A DNA stretch of 5,914 bases from Methylorubrum extorquens (GTDB taxonomy: Bacteria; Pseudomonadota; Alphaproteobacteria; Rhizobiales; Beijerinckiaceae): the NCBI GenBank assembly GCA_019695455.1, contig JAEUAC010000031.1, positions 1-5,914 of the forward strand, given 5' to 3'. A program made the translations under genes and the position numbers. Below, in pieces: positions 1 through 5,914 of the stretch (position 1 is its first letter; every line of letters begins with the position of its first letter). The notes under the pieces were generated by a model that made no database searches, was not told where the DNA came from, and saw only the letters and a list, made by a program, of their open reading frames with translations.

Positions 1-1294
1 GGCCGATCACGGCGCTCTCGACCACGCCCGCGAGACCGTCGATCTCCGTCTCGACCTCCTTCGGGTAGACGTTGAACCCGCCCGTGATGACGAGGTCCTT
101 GCCGCGCCCGATGATGTGGACGTAGCCGGCCTCGTCGACCTTGCCGAGATCGCCGGTGACGAAGAACCCGTCGGGCTTGATCTCGGCGGCCGTCTTCTCC
201 GGCATCCGCCAATAGCCCTTGAACACGTTCGGTCCGCGCACCTCGATCATGCCGACCTCGCCATCCGCGACCGGCTCGCCCGTCTCGGGCTCGACGACGC
301 GCAGCTCGACGTCGGGCAGCGGAAAGCCCACCGTCCCCGGCAGGCGGTCGCCGTCGTAGGGATTGGACGTGTTCATCCCCGTCTCGGTCATGCCGTAGCG
401 CTCGAGGATGGCGTGTCCCGTCCGCTCCGAGAAGCTCCGGTGCGTCTCGGCGAGAAGCGGGGCGGAGCCCGACACGAAGAGCCGCATGCCCGCCGTCGCC
501 TCCTTCGTCAGGCCCGGATGGGCGAGGAGGCGCGTGTAGAAGGTCGGCACGCCCATCATGGCGGTCGCGCGCGGCATCAGCCGCATGACCTCGTCGGGAT
601 CGAACTTCGGGCAGAACAGCATGGACGCGTCCGACATCATCGCGACGTTGGTGGCCACGAACAGCCCATGCACGTGGTAGATCGGGAGGGCGTGGATCAG
701 GACGTCCGTCGACCGGAAGCGCCACAGGTCGCGCAGCGTCGCGGCGTTGGAGACGAGGTTGCCGTGCGTGAGCATGGCGCCCTTCGACCGGCCGGTCGTG
801 CCCGACGTGTAGAGGATCGCCGCCAGGTCGTCCGCCTCGACGACGGCCGTCGGAAAGGCGTGCGACTGCTCGGCCGCGAGATCGGCGAGCGAGCCGGCGC
901 CGGCCGGATCCAGCGTCTCGACGCCCGCCTCGTGGCGTTCCGCCAGCGCCGCGATGCCGTCCCGCTTCGCGGGGTCGCAGATCACGAGCGCGGGCTCGGA
1001 ATCGCCGACGAAATACTCGATCTCGGCCAGCGTGTAGGCCGTGTTGAGCGGCAGGTAGACGGCGCCGAGGCGCAGACAGGCGAGGTAGAGGACCAGGGCC
1101 TCGACGCTCTTCTCGACCTGGACGACGACGCGGTCGCCCGTCTCGACGCCGCGCGTCGCGAGGGCGTTGGCCATGCGGCCCGAGCCGAGGATCAGGTCCT
1201 CGTAGGTCCAGGTGCGGCCGGCCGGATCCTCGACCGCGACCTTCGTCGCGTCGGCGATCGCGTCCGAGAGATGCTGGAACAGGTTGGCGTTCAT
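1..1294 (-). CDS. matB: Malonyl-CoA synthetase MatB (partial, C-terminus off the left edge)
   Basis: MatB is a cytoplasmic acyl-adenylating (ANL superfamily) enzyme that converts malonate, CoA and ATP to malonyl-CoA, AMP and PPi. The minus-strand frame is open from the ATG at 1294-1292 to the window edge, giving 431 codons. It begins MNANLFQHLSDAIADA. Visible motifs, in order, are the P-loop TSGTTGRSKGAM (about residues 163-174), HALPIYHVHGL (positions 681-713), YGMTET (300-305), TGDLGKVDE (380-388), GRGKD (396-400) and GGFNVYPKEVE (405-415). The family is usually about 500 residues, so roughly 70-80 residues are missing, including the C-terminal catalytic lysine. The ATG overlaps the matA stop codon by 4 bases (ATGA), and no good Shine-Dalgarno precedes it, so translational coupling to matA is likely. 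Some other ANL ligases share these motifs. The MatB name rests on the YGMTETGMNTSNPYDGDR-type A5 region and on the matA neighbour. Confidence 0.93.
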   Translation of the reverse strand, partial: MNANLFQHLSDAIADATKVAVEDPAGRTWTYEDLILGSGRMANALATRGVETGDRVVVQVEKSVEALVLYLACLRLGAVYLPLNTAYTLAEIEYFVGDSEPALVICDPAKRDGIAALAERHEAGVETLDPAGAGSLADLAAEQSHAFPTAVVEADDLAAILYTSGTTGRSKGAMLTHGNLVSNAATLRDLWRFRSTDVLIHALPIYHVHGLFVATNVAMMSDASMLFCPKFDPDEVMRLMPRATAMMGVPTFYTRLLAHPGLTKEATAGMRLFVSGSAPLLAETHRSFSERTGHAILERYGMTETGMNTSNPYDGDRLPGTVGFPLPDVELRVVEPETGEPVADGEVGMIEVRGPNVFKGYWRMPEKTAAEIKPDGFFVTGDLGKVDEAGYVHIIGRGKDLVITGGFNVYPKEVETEIDGLAGVVESAVIG

Positions 1295-2643
1295 GAGGCG
1301 TCGGCGAGTTCACGGACGGGAAGATCGGGGCGGGCCAGCTTCCGGATCGCGGGCGCCGCGATGACTTCGCGCTTCTCCGCGTAAGCCTCGTGGTTCCGCT
1401 CGATCTCGGACAGGTCGTAGCAGTAGTTGACCATCAGGCCGTGCGATTGCCTCAGGCCCTTGGGCGAGAGGTCGCCGAGGAAGTTGAGCCGTTCCAGCCG
1501 CGCGCCGTTGCCGAGATGGAAGCGGGCGACGGGGTCGACGGGACGCCCGCGATCGGTCTTGGCCTTGAGGAAGTAGGTGGCGGCCGCGCCGACGAGCACG
1601 CGCCGCGCCGCCTCGACCTGCTCCGGATCGCCGGCCCAGGCGGGATCGGCGAGACCCGCCAGGACCTCGCGCTCGTCGGCGTCGAACCCGCCCTCCTCCG
1701 TGCCCGAGACGCCCTTCAGCCAGCGGGCGAAGCCCGGCACCGGCGAGAGCGTCACGAAGGTGCGCAGGTTCGGCAGGTCGCGCTTCAGGTCCTCGGCCAC
1801 CTGCTTGATGAGGAAATGGCCGAACGAGACGCCCGCCAGTCCCGCCTGCGTGTTGGAGATGGAATAGAACACCGCCGTCGTCGCGTCCTTCGGGCGCAGC
1901 GGCGCCCGTTCGGGATCGAGCAGCGGCGCGATGGCGGCCGGCATCTCGCTCGTGAGCGCCACCTCGACGAAGATCAGCGGCTCGTCGGCGAGCTGCGGGT
2001 GGAAGAAGGCGAAACAGCGCCGGTCCGGCGGCTCGAGCCGGGCCCGGAGGTCGTTCCAGCCGTCGATCGCGTGCACGGCCTCGTAGCGGATGATGCGCTC
2101 GAGGATCGTCGCGGGCGTCGACCAGTCGATCGGCCGCATGACGAGGAAGCCGCGGTTGAACCAGGACCCGAACAGGTGGAGGAAATCCGCGTCGACGGCC
2201 CTCAGGTCCGGCCGCGCCGACAGGTGGGCGATCAGCTCGGCCCGCATCCGCACGAGCGCCGCGGTCGCCCCGGGCGCGACGTTGAGGCGCCGGAAGAGCT
2301 CCTGCCGCCGGGATTCGGCCGCCTGGTGCAGGTCCGCCACGGCACCAGGGCCGGGGTCGCGCCGATAGGTCTCGATCGCGGCCTCGAGCCTCGCCTCGTC
2401 CGGCCCGAACCGGTCCGCGAGCGCGGTCAGGAACGCGAGGCGGGTCTCGAGCGGCGCCGCCTCGTAGCCCTCGATCAGGGTGCGGGCGAGGGCCACGCCG
2501 GACGCCTCGCCGCGCCGCGAGAGCAGCGCCTCCGCGATGTCGGCCAGGTCGCCCGTGCGAACGGCCTCGCGCGACCATCCGAGCAGCGAGCGTCCGCGCT
2601 CTCCGAGGGATTGGACGAGGTCGTTGAAGAAGGAGGCCGCCAT
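1291..2643 (-). CDS. matA: Malonyl-CoA decarboxylase MatA
   Basis: This enzyme decarboxylates malonyl-CoA to acetyl-CoA and CO2 in the cytoplasm, the step after MatB in malonate catabolism. The 450-aa product has the usual two-part layout: a helical N-terminal domain (about residues 1-150) and a GNAT-like catalytic domain (about 155-425). Conserved blocks include HPQLADEPLIFVEVAL (215-230), FYSISNTQAGLAGVSFG (259-275), TLSPVPGF (298-305), FHLGNGARLERLNF (375-388) and SHGLMVNYCYDL (400-411). S300 in LSPVPGF and H376 in FHLGNG align with the catalytic Ser and His known from the human enzyme (S329 and H423), so activity is expected. Length matches other bacterial members. The chosen ATG has an AGGA 9 bases upstream (complement of 2653-2656). 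The gene is first in the operon and diverges from ligD across 95 bases. I saw no MatR-type operator or clear sigma-70 promoter upstream. Confidence 0.96.
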   Translation of the reverse strand: MAASFFNDLVQSLGERGRSLLGWSREAVRTGDLADIAEALLSRRGEASGVALARTLIEGYEAAPLETRLAFLTALADRFGPDEARLEAAIETYRRDPGPGAVADLHQAAESRRQELFRRLNVAPGATAALVRMRAELIAHLSARPDLRAVDADFLHLFGSWFNRGFLVMRPIDWSTPATILERIIRYEAVHAIDGWNDLRARLEPPDRRCFAFFHPQLADEPLIFVEVALTSEMPAAIAPLLDPERAPLRPKDATTAVFYSISNTQAGLAGVSFGHFLIKQVAEDLKRDLPNLRTFVTLSPVPGFARWLKGVSGTEEGGFDADEREVLAGLADPAWAGDPEQVEAARRVLVGAAATYFLKAKTDRGRPVDPVARFHLGNGARLERLNFLGDLSPKGLRQSHGLMVNYCYDLSEIERNHEAYAEKREVIAAPAIRKLARPDLPVRELADAS

Positions 2644-2652
2644 CGCGTCCGA

Positions 2653-2656
2653 TCCT
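2653..2656 (-). promoter_or_regulatory. Shine-Dalgarno of matA
   Basis: On the minus strand the sequence reads AGGA followed by nine bases and then the matA ATG. It supports the start at 2643. No equally good ribosome binding site is seen for matB, which overlaps matA. Confidence 0.6.
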
Positions 2657-2705
2657 AGAGGCTTCGCCGGCGGGCCGCCAGTCTCCGGCCCCGTCCGCCG
2701 AGGCA

Positions 2706-2730
2706 GGAACGGGGTCGGTGCGGCCGAGTT
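2706..2730 (+). promoter_or_regulatory. EcfG-like (general stress sigma) promoter of ligD
   Basis: GGAAC at 2706-2710 is followed by a 16-base spacer and AGTT at 2727-2730. The alphaproteobacterial EcfG/RpoE2 consensus is GGAAC-N16/17-CGTT, so the -35 is exact and the -10 differs at one base. The -10 ends only 8 bases before the ligD ATG. Transcription starting 6-9 bases downstream of it would give a leaderless or nearly leaderless mRNA. That fits the absence of a Shine-Dalgarno before ligD. In Sinorhizobium, some NHEJ genes are known to depend on the EcfG-type sigma RpoE2, which makes the assignment biologically plausible. It is a motif match only. Confidence 0.55.
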
Positions 2731-2738
2731 GAGCGGCC

Positions 2739-5366
2739 ATGGCCAAGCTCGCCGCCTACGCCGCGAAGCGCGACTTCGACAAGACCGCCGAGCCGCGCGG
2801 CGAGGAGGGAGCGGCGGCCGGATCGGCCTTCGTGATCCAGAAGCACGACGCGTCGCGGCTCCACTACGACCTCCGCCTGGAGCTCGACGGCGTGATGCTG
2901 AGCTGGGCCGTGGCCAAGGGCCCGAGCCTGGTGCCCGGCGACAAGCGGCTCGCGATCCATGTCGAGGACCACCCGATCGCCTACAACACCTTCGAGGGCA
3001 CCATCCCCAAGGGCCAGTACGGGGGCGGGACGGTGCTCCTGTGGGACCGGGGCGAGTGGGCGCCCGAGGCCGATCCCCGCAAGGGCATGAAGAAGGGCCA
3101 CCTCGACTTCCGCCTCGACGGCGAGAAGCTGCGGGGGCGGTTCCACCTCGTCAGGCTGCGGAAGAAGGCCGGCGAGAAGCAGGAGGCCTGGCTCCTCATG
3201 AAGGCGGAGGACGAGTTCGCCCGGGCGGACGGCGATCCCGACATCCTGGAGGAGGCGCCGCTCTCGGTCGCGACCGGCCGCGACCTCCCCGCCATCGCGG
3301 CGGAGAAGGGCGGCGCGACCTGGGACACGGATCGCGGATCCGCCGCGGAGGCGCGGGCGACGGCCAAGGGCCGGACGCGGAGCGCCGCCGCCGCGGACGA
3401 CAGGGACAAGAGCGCGGCGAAGCCCGCGAAACGCGCCGTGGCCCGCGCCGAGAAGCGCGATCCGATGCCGCGCCAGGTCGAGCCCTGCCTCGCGACCCTC
3501 GTCTCGACCGTGCCCGGCGGCGCCGAATGGCTCCACGAGATCAAGTGGGACGGCTACCGCCTGCTCGTGTTCCGGACGCGCGGCACCGTCACGATCCGGA
3601 CGCGCCGGGGGCACGACTGGACGAGCCGCTTCCCGGCCATCGCCGAGGCGGTCGCGGCCCTGCCGGTCGACGACGTCGTGCTCGACGGCGAGGGCGTCGT
3701 CGCGGGCGAGACGGGCGTGTCGTCGTTCTCGGCACTGCAGAAGGCGCTGTCCGACGAGGGCGGGCGGATCGCGCGCGACGCGGTGCTCTACGCCTTCGAC
3801 CTCCTCTACCTCGACGGCGAGGACCTGCGGGCCCTGCCGCTCGCGGAGCGCAAGGCGCGGCTCGCGACGCTCGTGCGGCCCGAGGGGCCCGGCGCGCTGC
3901 GGCTGTCCGAACACCTCGAGGGCGGCGGGGCCGCCATGGTGCGCAATGCCTGCCGGCTCGGGTTGGAAGGAGTCATCTCCAAGCGCGCCGACAAGCCCTA
4001 CCGGTCCGGGCGCGGGCTCGACTGGGTCAAGACGAAGTGCACCGACCGGCAGGAATTCGTCATCGGCGGCTTCGCGCCGTCGGGCGCGGCGAAGCGCGCG
4101 ATCGGCTCGCTCCTGCTCGGCTTCCACGAAGGCGGCGCGCTGGTCCATGCCGGCCGGAGCGGGACCGGCTTCACGGCCGAGAGCGCCCGCGACCTCTGGA
4201 AGCGGCTGGAGCCCATGAAGCGCGCGCGGTCGCCCTTCGACGGCAGCCGACTGACGGCGGCCGAGCGCCGGGACGCCGTCTACGTCGAGCCGACGCTGGT
4301 CGCCGAGATCGAGTTCCGCGGCTGGACGGACGACCGGCATCTCCGCCACGCCGCCTTCAAGGGCCTGCGCGAGGACAAGGCGCCGGACGAGATCGTGCGC
4401 GAGGTGCCCGCCGACGCGACGCCGGAGCCGGCCCCCGCTCACCGCCGGACCCGCGCCGCCAAGGCCCCGGCGGGCGGCGACGCCGTCGCGGGCGTGACCC
4501 TGACGCATCCCGAACGGGTCCTCTGGGATCACGGCCTCACGAAGAAGGGCCTGGCCGAGTACTATGCCGGCATCGCCGACTGGATCCTGCCGCAGATCGC
4601 CGGGCGGCCGCTCTCCCTCGTGCGCTGCCCCAACGGGGCGGGCGACAAGTGCTTCTTCCAGAAGCATTCCTGGGCGGGGCTCGGCGAGAGCGTCCGGCGC
4701 GAGATGGTGCGGGACGAGGGCGGCGAGGAGGAGGTCCTGTACGTCGAGGACATCGCCGGGATCGTGTCCCTGGTCCAGGCGAGCGTGCTCGAGATCCATC
4801 CCTGGGGCGCGACCATCGCCGACGTGGACCGCCCCGACCGGATCGTCATGGACCTCGATCCCGGCGAGGGGGTCGCCTGGGCGGACATCGTCGCGGGCGC
4901 CCGCGACCTGCGGGAACGGCTCGGCCGCTCGGGCCTCGAGAGCTTCGTGAAGACGACGGGCGGCAAGGGGCTGCACGTCGTGGTGCCCCTCCGGCCCGAT
5001 GCCGCCTGGGCGACCGTGAAGGCCTTCGCGGCGGACCTGTCGGCCACGCTCGAACGGGACAGCCCCGAGCGCTACGTCGCCAAGTCCGCCAAGGCCGCCC
5101 GCACGGGGCGCATCTACGTCGACTACCTCCGCAACGGCCGCGGCGCGACGGCGGTGGCGGCCTATTCGACCCGGGCCCGGCCCGGCGCGACGGTCGCCGT
5201 GCCGCTCGCCTGGGAGGAGCTGAGCGCCGGCCTCGATCCCGCGAGCTTCACGACCGAGACCGTGCCGCGACGGCTCGCCCGCCTGAAGGCGGATCCCTGG
5301 GCCGCCATGGCCGGCCTCGACCAGGGATTGCCGCAGGCGGATCGGCCGGTCCGCAAGCGAAAGTGA
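2739..5366 (+). CDS. ligD: Multifunctional DNA repair ligase/polymerase LigD (non-homologous end joining)
   Basis: LigD processes and seals DNA double-strand breaks, normally recruited by Ku. The 875-aa protein has all three domains in the Pseudomonas-type order. The 3'-phosphoesterase (about 5-190) begins LAAYAAKRDFDKTAEP, with metal/catalytic residues H36, H42, D44, R46 and H78 in KHDASRLHYDLRLE and EDHP. The ATP-dependent ligase (about 245-545) carries nucleotidylated K269 in EIKWDGYR, LDGEG (315-319), FDLLYLDG (353-360), EGVISKR (410-416) and WVKTK (429-433), then an OB fold ending near GLREDK. The archaeo-eukaryotic-primase-like polymerase (about 585-865) carries D705 and D707 in MDLDPGEG, KTTGGKGLH (738-746) and D795 in VDYLRNGRGATAV. 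No key residue is missing. Two Ala/Lys/Arg/Pro-rich linkers (about 195-245 and 556-582) join the domains. The ATG is chosen because the conserved N-terminal block starts right after it; the next in-frame Met is residue 53, inside the phosphoesterase. No ku gene lies in the window. Confidence 0.97.
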   Translation: MAKLAAYAAKRDFDKTAEPRGEEGAAAGSAFVIQKHDASRLHYDLRLELDGVMLSWAVAKGPSLVPGDKRLAIHVEDHPIAYNTFEGTIPKGQYGGGTVLLWDRGEWAPEADPRKGMKKGHLDFRLDGEKLRGRFHLVRLRKKAGEKQEAWLLMKAEDEFARADGDPDILEEAPLSVATGRDLPAIAAEKGGATWDTDRGSAAEARATAKGRTRSAAAADDRDKSAAKPAKRAVARAEKRDPMPRQVEPCLATLVSTVPGGAEWLHEIKWDGYRLLVFRTRGTVTIRTRRGHDWTSRFPAIAEAVAALPVDDVVLDGEGVVAGETGVSSFSALQKALSDEGGRIARDAVLYAFDLLYLDGEDLRALPLAERKARLATLVRPEGPGALRLSEHLEGGGAAMVRNACRLGLEGVISKRADKPYRSGRGLDWVKTKCTDRQEFVIGGFAPSGAAKRAIGSLLLGFHEGGALVHAGRSGTGFTAESARDLWKRLEPMKRARSPFDGSRLTAAERRDAVYVEPTLVAEIEFRGWTDDRHLRHAAFKGLREDKAPDEIVREVPADATPEPAPAHRRTRAAKAPAGGDAVAGVTLTHPERVLWDHGLTKKGLAEYYAGIADWILPQIAGRPLSLVRCPNGAGDKCFFQKHSWAGLGESVRREMVRDEGGEEEVLYVEDIAGIVSLVQASVLEIHPWGATIADVDRPDRIVMDLDPGEGVAWADIVAGARDLRERLGRSGLESFVKTTGGKGLHVVVPLRPDAAWATVKAFAADLSATLERDSPERYVAKSAKAARTGRIYVDYLRNGRGATAVAAYSTRARPGATVAVPLAWEELSAGLDPASFTTETVPRRLARLKADPWAAMAGLDQGLPQADRPVRKRK

Positions 5367-5379
5367 GCGTCCTCCCTGC

Positions 5380-5410
5380 GGGCGACGGGTCGCCCTCGGG
5401 TCCGCGAGGG
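5380..5410 (+). terminator. Overlapping GC hairpins downstream of ligD (possible terminator)
   Basis: Fourteen bases after the ligD stop, GGGCGAC (5380-5386) and GTCGCCC (5389-5395) form an inverted repeat. CCCTCG (5393-5398) and CGAGGG (5405-5410) form a second one with a 6-base loop. The two stems share 5393-5395, so both cannot form fully at once. No T tract follows, so this is not a classic intrinsic terminator. Position after a long gene favours a role in termination or 3'-end stability. Confidence 0.35.
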
Positions 5411-5434
5411 TCGGGCCGGGCCGGCCACCCGGGC

Positions 5435-5460
5435 GGAACCGGCCCCGGACGGGTCACGTT
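5435..5460 (+). promoter_or_regulatory. EcfG-like (general stress sigma) promoter of the 95-aa membrane protein gene
   Basis: GGAAC (5435-5439), a 17-base spacer and CGTT (5457-5460) match the EcfG/RpoE2 consensus GGAAC-N16/17-CGTT exactly. A start site 6-9 bases downstream would give a 5' leader of about 18-22 bases, enough to include the AGGA ribosome binding site at 5478-5481. Orientation, spacing and position are all right for the gene at 5487. The activity itself is inferred. Confidence 0.7.
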
Positions 5461-5477
5461 GAGCCCCCGAACCGGAC

Positions 5478-5481
5478 AGGA
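5478..5481 (+). promoter_or_regulatory. Shine-Dalgarno of the 95-aa membrane protein gene
   Basis: AGGA lies 5 bases upstream of the ATG at 5487. It supports this start and supports the ORF being a real gene. Confidence 0.6.
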
Positions 5482-5486
5482 TTTCC

Positions 5487-5774
5487 ATGGCCAAAGTCGT
5501 CGCCGATCAACGCGTTCGCCAGGGAGGGAAGGGCAAGCCCGTCCTGATCGTGCTCGTCGCGAGCCTGATCCTGCTCGGGATCTACATGGTGGGCCTCATG
5601 TCCTGGAGCGGCTCCAACACGCCGACCAGCCCGCAGCAGAACTCGTCGCAGCAATCGAACGCTCCCGCCTCGTCGTCGTCCGCGACCTCTGGCGTTCCGT
5701 CGACGAATCCGGCCTACCCGGCGCCGGCCGCTCCCGCCTCCGGGACGCCCGGCAGCGCTGCGACCCAGCGCTGA
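5487..5774 (+). CDS. Small single-pass membrane protein with Ser/Pro/Ala/Gln-rich tail, unknown function
   Basis: I do not recognise this 95-aa protein. Residues 1-17 are basic (R9, R11, K15, K17). They are followed by one hydrophobic segment at about 18-39 (PVLIVLVASLILLGIYMVGL). Residues 41-95 form a low-complexity tail rich in Ser, Pro, Ala, Gln, Asn and Thr, with almost no charge until the final Arg. The positive-inside rule predicts a cytoplasmic N-terminus and a disordered periplasmic tail. The segment has no AxA cleavage site or lipobox, so a signal anchor is more likely than a cleaved signal peptide. Support for a real gene is an AGGA 5 bases before the ATG, an exact EcfG-type promoter upstream and hairpins at the stop codon. 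It is monocistronic by layout. A stress-induced envelope role is inference from the promoter alone. Confidence 0.8.
   Translation: MAKVVADQRVRQGGKGKPVLIVLVASLILLGIYMVGLMSWSGSNTPTSPQQNSSQQSNAPASSSSATSGVPSTNPAYPAPAAPASGTPGSAATQR
5753..5773 (+). repeat. Repeated palindrome CAGCGCTG spanning the stop codon
   Basis: CAGCGCTG occurs at 5753-5760 and again at 5766-5773. Each copy is its own reverse complement, so together they can fold as an 8-bp stem with a 5-base loop (CGACC). The second copy overlaps the TGA at 5772-5774. It may act with the next hairpin in 3'-end formation, or may be chance in GC-rich coding DNA. Confidence 0.4.
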
Positions 5775-5786
5775 TCGTCGACGAAC

Positions 5787-5811
5787 CGCGAGCGGGACGG
5801 TCCCGCTCGCG
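5787..5811 (+). terminator. Strong 12-bp hairpin after the 95-aa gene (probable terminator)
   Basis: CGCGAGCGGGAC (5787-5798) and GTCCCGCTCGCG (5800-5811) are perfect inverted arms around a single G. In RNA this would fold as about a 10-bp GC-rich stem with a 5-base loop, 12 bases past the stop. There is no T tract on either side. It most likely ends the small gene's transcript. An operator for the gene starting at 5827 is an alternative, since the dyad lies 15 bases before that ATG. Confidence 0.55.
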
Positions 5812-5826
5812 ACCGCGGACATCGTC

Positions 5827-5914
5827 ATGGTGATGGTCAGACGCATCGCGGCCGCCCTCGTGGCCGCTTTCGTCGTTGCGACGGCAGCGCTTCCCCCCGC
5901 CTCGGCCCAGCCCC
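5827..5914 (+). CDS. Exported protein, N-terminal fragment (signal peptide only)
   Basis: An open frame runs from ATG 5827 to the right edge (29 codons) and encodes a textbook Sec signal peptide. The n-region is MVMVRR, the hydrophobic core is IAAALVAAFVVATAAL, and the c-region PPASA gives a likely signal peptidase I site after A27 (ASA before QP). An in-frame ATG at 5833 (residue 3) is an equally possible start, and neither has a good Shine-Dalgarno. The mature protein lies outside the window, so its function cannot be named. It is periplasmic or secreted. Confidence 0.65.
   Translation, partial: MVMVRRIAAALVAAFVVATAALPPASAQP

Noticed and set aside
1275..1294. GGAAC followed by CGTT at the start of matB
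   Set aside because: The spacer is only 7 bases, far too short for an EcfG promoter, and it lies within coding sequence on the opposite strand.
116..1384. A 422-codon plus-strand open frame opposite matB
   Set aside because: Rich in Arg, His, Asp and Val with no motif. It lies opposite a clear ANL-family gene, so it is a shadow.
1390..2658. A 422-codon plus-strand open frame opposite matA
   Set aside because: Antisense shadow of matA with no domain signature.
2650..2700. A sigma-70-like -10 (TAGGAT on the minus strand) for matA
   Set aside because: It overlaps the AGGA ribosome binding site and has no matching -35 at a proper distance, so I do not call it a promoter.
1310..2746. A 478-codon minus-strand open frame overlapping matA in another frame
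   Set aside because: Arg/Ala/Gly/Pro-rich out-of-frame product; the adjacent frame gives an intact malonyl-CoA decarboxylase with its catalytic Ser and His.
2655..4976. A 773-codon minus-strand open frame antisense to ligD
   Set aside because: It is the antisense shadow of ligD: compositionally biased, no recognisable motif, while the plus strand encodes a fully conserved enzyme.
2480..5833. A 1117-codon plus-strand open frame covering most of the window
   Set aside because: It is dominated by Arg, Gly, Ala and Pro, runs in a different frame through the whole of ligD and two intergenic regions, and shows no domain. It is open because stops are rare in such GC-rich DNA.
5454..5846. A 130-codon minus-strand open frame over the small membrane protein gene
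   Set aside because: Highly Arg/Gly-rich, with no ribosome binding site assessed as good, while the plus strand has a promoter match, AGGA and a sensible transmembrane protein.

Overview
This is a GC-rich window (very strong G/C preference at third codon positions) from an alphaproteobacterium, probably of the Hyphomicrobiales; a Methylobacterium-like host is my best guess. The basis is gene content plus two GGAAC-N16/17-(C/A)GTT sequences that match the promoter consensus of EcfG, the alphaproteobacterial general-stress sigma factor. The species assignment is inference; I had no database search.

Layout: (1) Positions 1-2643, minus strand, carry a two-gene malonate-use operon. matA (malonyl-CoA decarboxylase, 450 aa, complete) is upstream. 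matB (malonyl-CoA synthetase) overlaps it by 4 bases and runs off the left edge. (2) A 95-base divergent spacer (2644-2738) separates this operon from ligD. (3) Positions 2739-5366, plus strand, encode an 875-aa LigD, the multifunctional enzyme of bacterial non-homologous end joining, with domain order phosphoesterase, ATP-dependent ligase, polymerase/primase. (4) A 120-base spacer (5367-5486) holds overlapping GC-rich hairpins and an exact GGAAC-N17-CGTT element. (5) Positions 5487-5774, plus strand, encode an unrecognised 95-aa single-pass membrane protein with a Ser/Pro/Ala/Gln-rich tail. (6) Two strong hairpins end that gene. The start of an exported protein, of which only the signal peptide is visible, then runs off the right edge.

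How the genes work together: MatB makes malonyl-CoA from malonate, and MatA decarboxylates it to acetyl-CoA, so the left half is a short catabolic route. LigD processes, fills and seals double-strand breaks, normally with Ku, which is not in this window. The most interesting signal is regulatory. ligD and the small membrane-protein gene each have an EcfG-like promoter, which suggests both belong to the general stress response. The ligD element lies so close to the ATG that its transcript would be leaderless or nearly so. I see no mobile elements, CRISPR arrays, tRNA or rRNA genes. I do not see a clearly new multi-gene system here.
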